Origin: an uncultured Oscillospiraceae bacterium
GTDB taxonomy: Bacteria > Bacillota > Clostridia > Oscillospirales > Acutalibacteraceae
DNA: 7,614 bases
Direction of reading: 5' to 3'
Assembly (NCBI GenBank): GCA_900554525.1
Contig: USHL01000061.1
Location: 1 to 7,614, forward strand
The position numbers and the translations under genes were made by a program. The notes beneath the pieces are model-generated. The model was not told the DNA's origin. It was given only the letters and a program-made list of their open reading frames with translations, and did not search any database. Every line of letters starts with the position of its first letter. Position 1 is the stretch's first letter. Positions 1-7,614 of this stretch are shown here, in pieces.

Positions 1-1
1 G

Positions 2-73
2 CCTATTCCTGAGAAAGACGATTTTTTTGAAAATATCTGGCGCGGCTACCGTGAAAACAGAAATATTTATTAA
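2..73 (+). CDS. C-terminal end of an unidentified protein (partial)
   Basis: An open frame enters from the left edge and ends at TAA 71-73, giving 23 residues that start PIPEKDDFFENIW and end NRNIY. The remnant is rich in acidic and aromatic residues and is too short to assign to a family. It is supported mainly by position. It is co-directional with the next gene, only 12 bases separate its stop from the next start, and its stop codon abuts the AAGGTGG ribosome site of that gene, as is usual inside an operon. The upstream gene may belong to the same sugar-catabolic operon, but nothing in these residues proves it. Confidence 0.5.
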   Translation, partial: PIPEKDDFFENIWRGYRENRNIY

Positions 74-78
74 GGTGG
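72..78 (+). promoter_or_regulatory. Ribosome binding site for the sugar isomerase-like gene
   Basis: AAGGTGG lies 7 bases before the ATG at 86 and overlaps the TAA stop of the upstream reading frame. It supports ATG 86 as the start and suggests translation linked to the upstream gene. No promoter is visible in the 12-base gap. Confidence 0.65.
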
Positions 79-85
79 ATTTATC

Positions 86-829
86 ATGCTTAAGGCAGGC
101 CTTGTTTCAATTTCTTTCAGAAGCAAATCTCCGGATGAGATTATTTCCGCTGCAAAAAGCGCGGGACTTGAGACAATAGAGTGGGGAAGCGACGGTCACG
201 CGCCGTTTTACGACACCGAAAGGCTCAGATATATCGCTGAAAAGCAAAAAGCGGCGGGAATTAAAAGCTGCACCTACGGGACATATTTCAGAATCGGAGT
301 GAATTACTGGGGCGAAATATACGCTTATATTGCCGCCGCCAAGATACTCGGAGCCGGGATTTTACGTGTTTGGTGCGGGAATAAGGCTTCAATGGATTAT
401 TCCGAAGCCGAGGAGCAAAAGCTTATCTCCGACAGCCGCAGGATAGCCGCCGCCGCCGAAAATGAAGGCGTGGCCGTTTGTCTTGAGTTTCATCCGCATA
501 CCTTCAGCGATGAGCTGAAATCCTCGCTGAGGCTTATAAAGGCGGTCGGCTCACCGGCGTTTAAGATGTACTGGCAGCCCAATCAGTTCAAGACTGCCGA
601 AGAAAATATACTCAGCGCCGCGGGACTTGCGGAATATGTCGAGAATATACATGTCTTTAACTGGGACGCACACAGACGTTATCCGCTGGGTGAAGGTATA
701 GATATATGGCGTAAATATGCAGCCTGCTTTAAGGGTGAGCACACAATGATGCTTGAATTTATGCCGGATGACGATATAAATTCGCTGACAGAAGAGGCTC
801 GGGCGCTCAGAGATATAATAACGGGGTGA
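86..829 (+). CDS. Sugar phosphate isomerase/epimerase-like TIM-barrel protein
   Basis: A complete 247-residue cytosolic protein of the AP-endonuclease-2/xylose-isomerase-like TIM-barrel superfamily, whose members isomerise or epimerise sugars and sugar acids at a divalent metal. The barrel pattern is visible from the first strand (KAGLVSISF, residues 3-11) and the strand-2 segment GLETIEWG (27-34) onward. Later come VAVCLEFH (129-136), MYWQPNQ (161-167), NIHVFNW (187-193) and MMLEF (221-225). By family analogy the metal ligands would be Glu134, a residue near Gln164, His189 and Glu224. The second ligand is usually Asp, so Gln164 is a small oddity, although a Gln/Asn there need not abolish binding. 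There is no signal peptide or membrane segment. The length is slightly below the usual 260-290 residues, but both ends of the barrel are present. The start is fixed by AAGGTGG 7 bases upstream. The next gene follows after 4 bases, so the two are probably translationally coupled. The fold is secure; the substrate cannot be read from sequence. Confidence 0.85.
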   Translation: MLKAGLVSISFRSKSPDEIISAAKSAGLETIEWGSDGHAPFYDTERLRYIAEKQKAAGIKSCTYGTYFRIGVNYWGEIYAYIAAAKILGAGILRVWCGNKASMDYSEAEEQKLISDSRRIAAAAENEGVAVCLEFHPHTFSDELKSSLRLIKAVGSPAFKMYWQPNQFKTAEENILSAAGLAEYVENIHVFNWDAHRRYPLGEGIDIWRKYAACFKGEHTMMLEFMPDDDINSLTEEARALRDIITG

Positions 830-830
830 G
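823..830 (+). promoter_or_regulatory. Ribosome binding site of the dehydrogenase, overlapping the upstream stop
   Basis: GGGGTGAG contains the TGA stop (827-829) of the isomerase-like gene and sits 3 bases before ATG 834 and 9 bases before a second in-frame ATG at 840. Spacing alone does not decide between the two starts; the proteins would differ only by Met-Arg. The overlap of stop codon and ribosome site points to translational coupling. Confidence 0.5.
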
Positions 831-833
831 TTT

Positions 834-1823
834 ATGAGAATGATATATCTTTGTTCAAATCCTGCTACGGTGGATTATGTTTACGGCCGAAATGTAAAAG
901 ACGAACTTTTATGCGCAGAAAGGGTTTATTCAAAGGAAGAAGCAATCTGTTCGAAAGCAGAGCTTGCGGACACCGAATATATATTTTCAACCTGGGGAAT
1001 GCCTGAGCTTTCGGCAGAGGAGATCAGAGAGGTGTTTCCGGCTTTGAAATGCGTGTTTTACGCCGCGGGAACGGTGCAGGAATTTGCCCGTCCGTTTCTT
1101 GAGTGCGGAGTAAAAGTATTCAGCGCCTGGGCGGCAAATGCCGTGCCTGTGGCCGAGTATACGCTGGCGCAGATTCTGCTGGCTTCAAAGGGCTTTTTCC
1201 CGGAGGCGGCAAGGCAGAGCAGGGGGGACCTTGAAGGTGCGCAGAAATTAAAACCCTGTTATCCCGGCAACTTCGGCATAAGGATCGGAATAATCGGTGC
1301 GGGGATGATAGGACGCAAAGTTATAGAGCTTTTAAAGCCATTTAATATTTCTGTGATGGTTTTTGATCCGTTTCTGAGTGACAGCCGTGCGGCGGAATTA
1401 GGCGTTGAAAAGGTGAGCCTTGAAAAGCTGTTTTCGGAATGTGAGATAATTTCCAATCATCTTGCCAATAATGCTCAGACGGAAGGTATGCTGAATTACG
1501 GTTTATTCAGCCGTATGAAGCCGTATTCTACATTTATAAATACCGGCCGCGGAGCACAGGTGGTCGAGAAAGATCTCGCAAGAGTATTAAAAGAGCGAGA
1601 GGACATTTATGCGCTTTTAGATGTTACCTGGCCTGAGCCGCCCGAACCGGGTCATGCTTTTTATAGCCTTGAAAACTGTATATTAACCCCTCATATTGCG
1701 GGCAGTCTCGGAAATGAGGTGCACCGCATGGCAGAATATATGCTTGAAGAATACAAACGCTTTGAAAACGGCGAGCCGTGTCTTTATGAAGTGACGGAAG
1801 ACATGCTTGCTACCATGGCGTAA
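834..1823 (+). CDS. D-2-hydroxyacid dehydrogenase family protein (NAD-dependent)
   Basis: A complete 329-residue cytosolic oxidoreductase of the D-isomer-specific 2-hydroxyacid dehydrogenase family, which interconverts 2-keto and D-2-hydroxy acids. The substrate domain spans roughly residues 1-105 and 285-329. The Rossmann domain lies between, with the dinucleotide motif GIIGAGMIG (152-160; glycines 155, 157 and 160). Asp178 in VFDPF closes the second Rossmann strand, which favours NAD over NADP. The catalytic triad is present: Arg239 in NTGRG, Glu268 in DVTWPEPP and His287 in TPHIAG. The segment WAANAVPVAEYTLAQ (99-113) matches the conserved helix that starts the cofactor domain. The start may be ATG 834 or ATG 840. 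The gene lies 4 bases after the isomerase-like gene and 18 bases before the secreted lyase, so it is probably in one operon with them. A role in reducing or oxidising a sugar-derived acid is inferred from context. Glyoxylate/hydroxypyruvate or phosphoglycerate-type activity remains possible. Confidence 0.9.
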   Translation: MRMIYLCSNPATVDYVYGRNVKDELLCAERVYSKEEAICSKAELADTEYIFSTWGMPELSAEEIREVFPALKCVFYAAGTVQEFARPFLECGVKVFSAWAANAVPVAEYTLAQILLASKGFFPEAARQSRGDLEGAQKLKPCYPGNFGIRIGIIGAGMIGRKVIELLKPFNISVMVFDPFLSDSRAAELGVEKVSLEKLFSECEIISNHLANNAQTEGMLNYGLFSRMKPYSTFINTGRGAQVVEKDLARVLKEREDIYALLDVTWPEPPEPGHAFYSLENCILTPHIAGSLGNEVHRMAEYMLEEYKRFENGEPCLYEVTEDMLATMA

Positions 1824-1826
1824 ATA

Positions 1827-1834
1827 AAAGGAGG
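1827..1834 (+). promoter_or_regulatory. Strong ribosome binding site for the secreted lyase
   Basis: AAAGGAGG ends 7 bases before ATG 1842, a near-perfect Shine-Dalgarno match. It is the strongest of the three sites in this window and decides the lyase start. The 18-base gap after the dehydrogenase stop holds no terminator or promoter, so the lyase is probably read from the upstream operon transcript. Confidence 0.8.
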
Positions 1835-1841
1835 AAACCAC

Positions 1842-1925
1842 ATGCGAAAACTTTTGAAAAAACTGGGAGCGGTAATCTCGTCTGCTGCGTTGATTTTATC
1901 GTCCGCCGCGGTTATAGCCTCCGCT
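1842..1925 (+). other. Signal peptide of the PL8 lyase
   Basis: This codes for residues 1-28: a lysine/arginine-rich start (MRKLLKK), an Ala/Ser/Ile/Leu-rich hydrophobic stretch from about residue 8 to 25, and Ala26-Ser27-Ala28 as a signal peptidase I site before SEPDYSGYY. There is no lipobox cysteine, so the protein is secreted rather than made as a lipoprotein. Confidence 0.85.
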
Positions 1926-4900
1926 TCGGAGCCTGATTACAGCGGGTATTATGAGCTTATGCGCTTACGCTGGGAGGATACTCTTACCGGCGGAGACAGC
2001 TATGACCGCTCCGACCCGGTGATTGCGGAAAAAATCGAGACCGTTTCAAATGCGGCGGCGGAGTATCTGAACACTATGACCGATAAATCCACTTGGGATA
2101 CCAACGGCACAGGCGGCTATATATGGTCCGATCTTGACCCGATGACACTTTCAAGCTTTGACCGCTACTCAAGCGTAACAAGCATGTATAAGCGTGTCAG
2201 GGAGATGGCTTTGGCATATCGTATAGGCAATGAAAGCGTTTTCGGTAATCAGGAGCTTAAGGCTGCGGTTATCGATGCATTGGACTGGCTTAACCGTAAA
2301 TGGTATAATCCGGATATTGAGCAGTATGGCAATTGGTATCAGTGGCAGATAGGCATACCGCTTCCGCTTAACGATATTTTGGTGCTTATGTATAATGAAT
2401 TGCCGGACGGAATGCTTGAAAGCAATATTGCGGCGATAGACGCATTTCCGCCTCTGCCCGGTCATGTTATGACCGGTGCCAACCAGATTTGGCGTTGTAC
2501 TGTGATGGCGGTCAGAGGCGCTTTGGGAGAAAATTCCGAAATGCTGGAAAAAGCCAATTCAGGCATAAAATCTGTTCTGCCCTACGTCACTTCGGGCGAC
2601 GGTTTTTATACTGACGGTTCCTTTGTTCAGCACAATATGTACGCCTATACAGGCGGTTACGGTGCGAGTCTTATAAGAAATCTTACGCCGACGCTTCAAA
2701 TGATGAGCGGAACTCCGTGGGAGGTTACCGGGGAGAGTATAAATAATCTTTACAGGTGGATATACGATTCCTTTGAGCCTCTTTATTATAAAGGCGCGTT
2801 TATGGATATGGTGCGCGGACGCGAGGTTTCAAGGCAGAACACATCATCGTATGTTACGGGAGGATATATCCTTGAGGGAATCATAAGGGTTATACAGTTT
2901 GCTCCTGAAGAGGACGCTGCATACTATAAAAGCCTTGTAAAGTATATGATAGAGGAAAGCCAAGAGGTATATGATTTCTATGAAAACACCACTATACAGA
3001 TTTATCTGCTCGCCAAGGAAATAATGGATGATCCGTCTGTATCTCCCCGTAGCGGTTATGAGCTTTTCAAAATGTATTCCGCTATGGACAGGGCGGTACA
3101 GCATAACGAGAATTATTCTGTCGGCATATCTATGCATTCAAAGCGTATCGCCGCCTTTGAAAAGATTAACGGCGAAAATATTAAGGGCTGGTATACCGGC
3201 AGCGGCATGCTTTATCTTTACAATAACGACCTTACACAGTTTACGGGCGATTATTGGTGTACGGTAGACGCGAGGCGTCTGCCGGGAACTACGGTGCTGC
3301 GCGGGGTGGCCGATCTCCCGGCGGAGGCGAACGGTAAAAACGCGCTCGGGCAAAATTCGTGGGCAGGAGGCACCGGAATACTCGGTCTTTACGGCACGGT
3401 CGGTATGCAGCTCCAGCCGGTGGATCAAACGCTTAATGCCAAGAAATCCTACTTTATGTTCGACAATGAAATAGTGGCGTTGGGTTCGGATATTACTGCT
3501 GAGGACGGCGACAGTGTAGAAACTACCGTTGAAAATCTGAAGCTTAACGCTGCCGGCAATAATAAATTCATTGTGAACGGTGAAGAAAAGAGCACTCAGC
3601 TCGGCTACAGCGAAAGTATTTCAGGCGTGAACTGGGCATATATTGAGGGCAATTATGAAAATTCCGATGTCGGTTATTATTTTCCGGATACAGCCTCTTT
3701 CAATGTACTGCGTGAGAACCGTACCGGAACATGGTCTGATGTCAATCAGGCGGCAACGCAGAAGGACGATACCGAGAAAAACGCAAATTATCTTACTATG
3801 TATATTGATCACGGAAAGACTCCTTCGGGGGCGGGCTATTCATATGTTCTGCTGCCCGGAATGAGCAGTGAAGAAACCGCGGCATATTCCGCCAATCCTA
3901 ATATAACCGTGCTTGCCAACAATGCGGATGTTCAGTCTGTTAAAGATGATACGATAGGCGTTGCGGGTGCCAACTTCTGGAATAATAAGGAAACTACCGT
4001 TTATGAGACCGTAGACGGAGAGCAGAAGGAATATATAACCTCAAACTCAAAGGCTTCCGTAATGGTAGCAGAAAAGGACGGGAAAATTGAAATTTCGGTT
4101 TCCGATCCGACACAGGAAAACAGCGGAGTTATAGGCATTGAGGTAAACCGCAGCGCGGCAAAGGTAATTTCTAAGGATGACCGGATTTCAGTTATACAGA
4201 CATCTCCTTCGGTAATGCTGGCTGTAGATGTATCCGGTCTTAAGGGGCAGAGTGTTTCGATTACGCTTGAGGCAGGCAGTTCGGAGGATACTTCAAAAAC
4301 GGCGCCGAAAATCGTGTCGGATAATGTGCTTACCGTCAGAAGTAATGAAACGGCGGTAGCGTCGGTTGAAATTACCGGTACGCGCCCTGTAAGCCTTTCG
4401 CTTTCCGAAAACGCGCCGGAAGGCGTTACCGTAGACCGCTTCGGTATGCTGGTTATAGACGGAACGCTTGCTATCGGTACATACAGGTTTGAAATTACCG
4501 CCGAAAATGCCTACGGCAGCGATACACAAAGCTTTACGCTTGTAAAGCGGAACAGCACTCCCGTGGCTCACTGGAGCTTTGACGAGGGCAGCGGCGATAC
4601 TTTTTCCGACAGTATAAATACAGGAAGAAAAACCGAACTCGCCAATGGGCCTGAATGGACGGATGACGGATATAAAAACGGTGCTATACAGTTTGGAGAG
4701 CCTGCCGGTTCGGCGGCTCCGGTTGCGGTCGTACAGACTACCAACGATATGGCGTTTACCGGCGGAATTGAAATAGAGCTTGCCGTTCAGTTTGACCAAA
4801 GCCCGCTTGACAGAACACAGCTTTTGCTTGAAAAGCGCGCGGCTACCGGTGCGACTTATATTCCGTATGCGCTGAGGGTGTCGAGTGAAGGAAAAATAGG

Positions 4901-7564
4901 ACTTCGCTGGAACGATAAATGGTATGAAAGCGACCCGTTAGACTGGCAGAGCGGAGTGTGGTATGAAATTTATGTCCGTCATGACGGTCAGAAAATAGTT
5001 TTTGAGCGAAGCGGAGTCAAATGCGGCGCAGTGCCGAATACAGAATTTACAACGAATAATAATTCTTATTTTGCGATAGGCGCGGGAAGAGTAAGCTCAG
5101 GCGATTATTTTGTCGGAAAAATCGATGAGGTGGTTCTGAGTACTCCCAATGAAAAGGGCGGATTGCAGATAACTTCGTCAGACAGCTTTACTTTGATTCC
5201 CGGTACTGCCGACAGCTTTAACGTTACGGTGAACGATTCTTCGAGACCGGTTATTTTCGGACTTTACGGCGCGCCGGAGGGTGTTTCTATCGATGAAAAC
5301 GGAGTTATCACGGTGGACGATGCCGTAGCTCAGGATGTTTATAATTTTTATATAACCGCTTCGTATACCGATGAGCTGGACGCGGTGCAGTCGTTTATTC
5401 TGACGGTAGGCAATCCGATACCAGAGGTTACTCCCTCCGGCTCGGTAATTTACTGGAACTTTAATGAGGGCGCCGGAAATATCGCAAAGACTAAATCTAC
5501 CCTTTCATCGGTTTCATCGGCAGTTGATTTCAACGCAAAGTTAAACGGCGGAACGACTTGGGTTGACGGCTTTGTCGGTTACGGCGTGCATTTCGGCGCT
5601 AAGGCTGATAGTATTGATGTAGTGTATACAAACAATTACAGCACTCCTAACGGCATCGGTATGGATCCTAATTCGGCAAATAATAAGTTCGGCGGCGGCG
5701 TGGAATATGATTTTTGGGTAAACTTTGATGTAAGCCCCATAGGCCGCGAGCAGTACCTTATCAGCCGTAAAAATAACGGCGGCAAAATTCCTTATGCAAT
5801 AAAAGTGACCTCAGAGGGCAAGCTGGCTTATTGCTGGGGCAATGAGTGGACCGAGGGAGAGGCGCTTACCGACTGGAAAGCGGGCGAATGGTATCATATA
5901 AATATTACCCGTATGAAGGACGGAACCGTTACCTTAAAGCGTGACGGTATAGTTGTCGGAACCGGCGTGAATACTTCCGCCTTTGTAAACTCGGGAGGCG
6001 GTGTCGGTATAAACCATACCGACAGGTCTTCAAGCTCTAACTGTTTTGTCGGCATATTGGACGAATTCTATATGGGCGCTTTGGGCGGAGGAAAAGAAAC
6101 AGTGCTCCGCAGCAAAGTGAGCTTTGATACCGGCGGCGGAAACGAAGTTGCTCCGCAGTATATCTGGCTTAACGAAACGGCGGTGACGCCGGATGTGCCC
6201 GAAAAACTCGGATGTGAATTTGTCGGCTGGTATACCGATAAGGGCTTTACCGATGAGTTTGACTTTGATACCCCTATAACCGAAGACATAACCCTTTACG
6301 CCAAATGGAATGTCACGGAAAAAATCCCCGAGGCAGAAGCACCGGAAGGCACCGTAACCTACTGGAACTTCAACGAGGGCGAGGGCACCGTAGCGTATGA
6401 CCGTTCTTCTTCGCCTAAGGACGGCACGATAGTCGGCGGGGAATGGACCGACGGTTTTATCGGTTCGGGACAGAGACTGTCAAAGCAGACCGATAAGGTT
6501 TCGTACAGGGTTAGCTGGCAGGGAGGCTCCTCTGTCGGGATGGATCCGAACCAGGGCACGCTTCTTAAAGACGGAGCGGAATATGATTTTTGGGTCAACT
6601 TCGATGTGTCTCCTAATGAGCATGAACAATTTATGATAGCACGTGCAAATCCCGGAGGTAATATTCCATATGCTATACGCGTGAGTGAGGAAGGCAGACT
6701 CGGTTATTGCTGGAACGGCGGCTGGGTTGAGGGTGAAGCACTTGACTGGAATGCCGGAGAGTGGTACCATATTAATGTTACGCGTACAAAGGACGGTACC
6801 GTAACCTTAAAACGTGACGGTATAGTTGTGGGTACAGGCAGCAATACACTTGGTTTCAGAGCGTCTGACGGAGCTATCGGCTTTAACAGCAGTGATAAAA
6901 TCACCGCTTCAAACTTTTTCTGCGGAATTATAGATGAGTTTTATATGGGTAATGCCGGCGGCGGTGAAAAAATAACCATGCGAAGCAAGGTGACATTTGA
7001 TTCAAACGGCGGGAGTGCCGTAGCGCCGCAGTATGTATTCAGCGACGAATCTGCGCTTTCGGAAAGTCCCGTTAAAGAAGGAGCCGAATTCCTCGGCTGG
7101 TATACCGATGCGGAATGCACCGATGAATATGATTTTACAGAGCTTGTAACAAGGGATATTACTCTTTATGCCAAGTGGTCTTCAAGCTCGGAGCCGATAA
7201 CCGATATTGTACTCGATTTGGAAAATATAATTGCCGGAAGGGGATATCATCTTAACGCCTCAATATTGCCGGATACTTCGGATGTGTCTGTCGAATGGTC
7301 TGTCAAGAACGCGGCGGATACAGGAGCAGATATTGAAAACGGTGTGCTTACCGCATCAAACAGCGGTGAATTTATTATTACCGCCACGGTAAAAGACGGT
7401 ATTTCCGCAGGTGTGGACTTTGTTAAGGATTTCACACTTACTGCCTTTGAACTGGGCGATGTCAATGAAGACGGAAGAGTTGATATCCGTGATTTGATTC
7501 GTCTTAAAAAGCTTGCGGCTGATGATGAGAGCGCAGACAATCCGCTTGCCGATATCAATAATGA
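1842..7564 (+). CDS. Secreted polysaccharide lyase family 8 enzyme with LamG, InlB and dockerin modules (3' truncated)
   Basis: One open frame without a stop, about 1,908 codons to the last genomic base; the true C-terminus is missing. Residues 1-28 are a Sec signal peptide (basic MRKLLKK, hydrophobic core, AxA-type site ASA before SEP). Residues ~40-400 form the alpha-toroid of PL8, which cleaves acidic polysaccharides (hyaluronan, chondroitin or xanthan) by beta-elimination. Catalytic residues are all present: Asn214 (TGANQ), His264 (DGSFVQH), Tyr273 (YTGGYG) and Arg327 (MVRGRE), with the same spacing as in the pneumococcal enzyme, plus an aromatic patch NWY (164-166). The beta-sandwich follows from ~420 (GWYTGSGMLYLYNNDLTQ from 449), with the C-terminal lyase domain at ~734-810. 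Then come Ig-like (828-903), LamG1 (907-1100), Ig-like (1108-1192), LamG2 (1202-1412), InlB repeat (1423-1490), LamG3 (1505-1703), InlB repeat (1714-1779), Ig-like (1784-1870) and dockerin (1872 on). It probably acts outside the cell, on a scaffold or at the surface. Family assignment is firm; the substrate is not determined. Confidence 0.93.
5445..6311 (+). repeat. Duplicated LamG-InlB module, copy 1 (within the lyase)
   Basis: This encodes residues 1202-1490 of the lyase: a LamG/concanavalin-like domain opening with VIYWNFNEG and closing with GILDEFYMG, then an InlB-type repeat from RSKVSFDTGGG to GWYTD and ITLYAKW. It is a direct in-frame repeat of the module at 6354-7178. From mid-LamG onward the two copies are offset by exactly 873 bases (291 codons). 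At the start the offset is 909 bases, because this copy carries about 12 extra residues early in its LamG domain. LamG domains often bind carbohydrate; InlB repeats usually act as spacers or protein-contact units. Confidence 0.85.
6354..7178 (+). repeat. Duplicated LamG-InlB module, copy 2 (within the lyase)
   Basis: This encodes residues 1505-1779 of the lyase, the second copy: VTYWNFNEG, EYDFWVNFDVSP, KDGTVTLKRDGIVVGTG, GIIDEFYMG, then RSKVTFDSNGG to ITLYAKW. The 17-residue segment KDGTVTLKRDGIVVGTG is identical in the two copies (5916-5966 and 6789-6839), yet its DNA differs at 6 of 51 bases, all silent. The LamG domain at residues 907-1100 is a more distant relative and lacks an InlB partner. 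Confidence 0.85.
7455..7564 (+). other. Type I dockerin domain, truncated by the contig end
   Basis: Residues 1872-1908 of the lyase. The first calcium loop is GDVNEDGRVDIRD, with Asp1873, Asn1875, Asp1877, Asp1881 and Asp1884 at the expected positions, followed by the helix LIRLKKLAA. The second loop begins LADINN and is then interrupted by adapter sequence at 7565. The last codon (7563-7565) reads GAA only because its third base comes from the adapter; GAT or GAC (Asp), as in the usual DINNDG, is equally compatible. Dockerins bind cohesins, so the lyase is probably assembled on a scaffoldin or a cell-surface cohesin. Positions 10-11 of the loop are Ile-Arg rather than the Ser/Thr common in Clostridium thermocellum dockerins. 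Confidence 0.85.
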
Positions 7565-7614
7565 AGATCGGAAGAGCACACGTCTGAACTCCAGTCACTG
7601 CATGAATCTCGTAT
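7565..7614 (+). other. Illumina TruSeq adapter read-through (non-biological)
   Basis: Positions 7565-7598 match the 34-base TruSeq read 2 adapter, starting AGATCGGAAGAGC and ending CTCCAGTCAC. Next come 7 bases TGCATGA (7599-7605) where the sample index sits, and then ATCTCGTAT (7606-7614), the start of the flow-cell primer segment. Translated in the lyase frame it gives the well-known contaminant peptide DRKSTRLNSSH. On the minus strand it gives GVQTCALPIF. It should be trimmed. Confidence 0.98.

Noticed and set aside
1824..1841. Possible terminator or promoter between the dehydrogenase and the lyase.
   Set aside because: The 18-base gap contains only an A-rich leader and the ribosome site; there is no inverted repeat and no room for a promoter.
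2169..3864. Several short frames on both strands inside the lyase (for example 2169-2465 minus, 2844-3137 minus, 3028-3267 plus, 3643-3864 plus).
   Set aside because: All are out-of-frame shadows of the PL8 catalytic region, where the main frame carries conserved PL8 motifs throughout.
4293..4799. Minus-strand 168-residue reading frame, the longest antisense one.
   Set aside because: It lies wholly opposite the Ig-like and LamG1 domains of the lyase, is Arg/Lys-rich with low-complexity composition typical of antisense translation, and has no family motif.
5445..7178. Repeated segments considered as a CRISPR array or mobile element.
   Set aside because: The repeats are in-frame protein domains of about 290 codons with silent differences. 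There are no short regular repeats with spacers, no terminal inverted repeats and no transposase.
7247..7579. Minus-strand 110-residue reading frame, serine-rich.
   Set aside because: It begins inside the adapter and runs antisense to the Ig-like and dockerin region of the lyase. It has no recognisable domain or ribosome site.
7356..7598. Minus-strand 80-residue reading frame starting MTGVQTCALPIF.
   Set aside because: Its start and first residues are adapter sequence read in reverse, and the rest is antisense to the lyase. GVQTCALPIF is a known adapter-derived peptide.

Overview
The window is a single-direction (+) gene cluster that looks like part of a polysaccharide-utilisation operon from an uncultured, Clostridia-type Gram-positive (Bacillota). 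The reasons are strong AGGAGG-type ribosome sites, a Sec signal peptide without a lipobox on the secreted enzyme, InlB/Listeria-Bacteroides repeats and a C-terminal type I dockerin. Base composition is moderate by eye. No taxon below class can be supported from this sequence alone. A gut or rumen metagenome is a reasonable guess.

Layout: (1) 2-73 holds the last 23 codons of an unidentified gene. (2) 86-829 encodes a cytosolic TIM-barrel sugar isomerase/epimerase-like protein of the AP-endonuclease-2 fold. (3) 834-1823 encodes a D-2-hydroxyacid dehydrogenase family protein with an intact NAD site and Arg/Glu/His catalytic triad. (4) From 1842 to the contig end runs one uninterrupted reading frame of about 1,908 genuine codons with no stop. 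It encodes a secreted polysaccharide lyase family 8 enzyme (hyaluronate/chondroitin/xanthan lyase family) followed by Ig-like domains, three LamG/concanavalin-like domains, two InlB-type repeats, another Ig-like domain and a dockerin cut off in its second calcium-binding repeat. Gene gaps are 12, 4 and 18 bases with no terminator visible, so the four genes are probably co-transcribed. There is no gene-free stretch longer than 300 bases.

The last 50 bases (7565-7614) are not genomic. They are the Illumina TruSeq read 2 adapter, a 7-base index-like segment and the start of the flow-cell primer. The contig therefore ends in adapter read-through inside the dockerin, and any protein tail containing DRKSTRLNSSH (plus strand) or GVQTCALPIF (minus strand) is artefactual.

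Working model (inference): the secreted lyase is docked on a cohesin-bearing scaffold or the cell surface and cleaves an acidic polysaccharide by beta-elimination. The isomerase-like and dehydrogenase-like proteins process a resulting sugar acid in the cytoplasm. The lyase family is clear; its substrate and the exact reactions of the two cytosolic enzymes are not.
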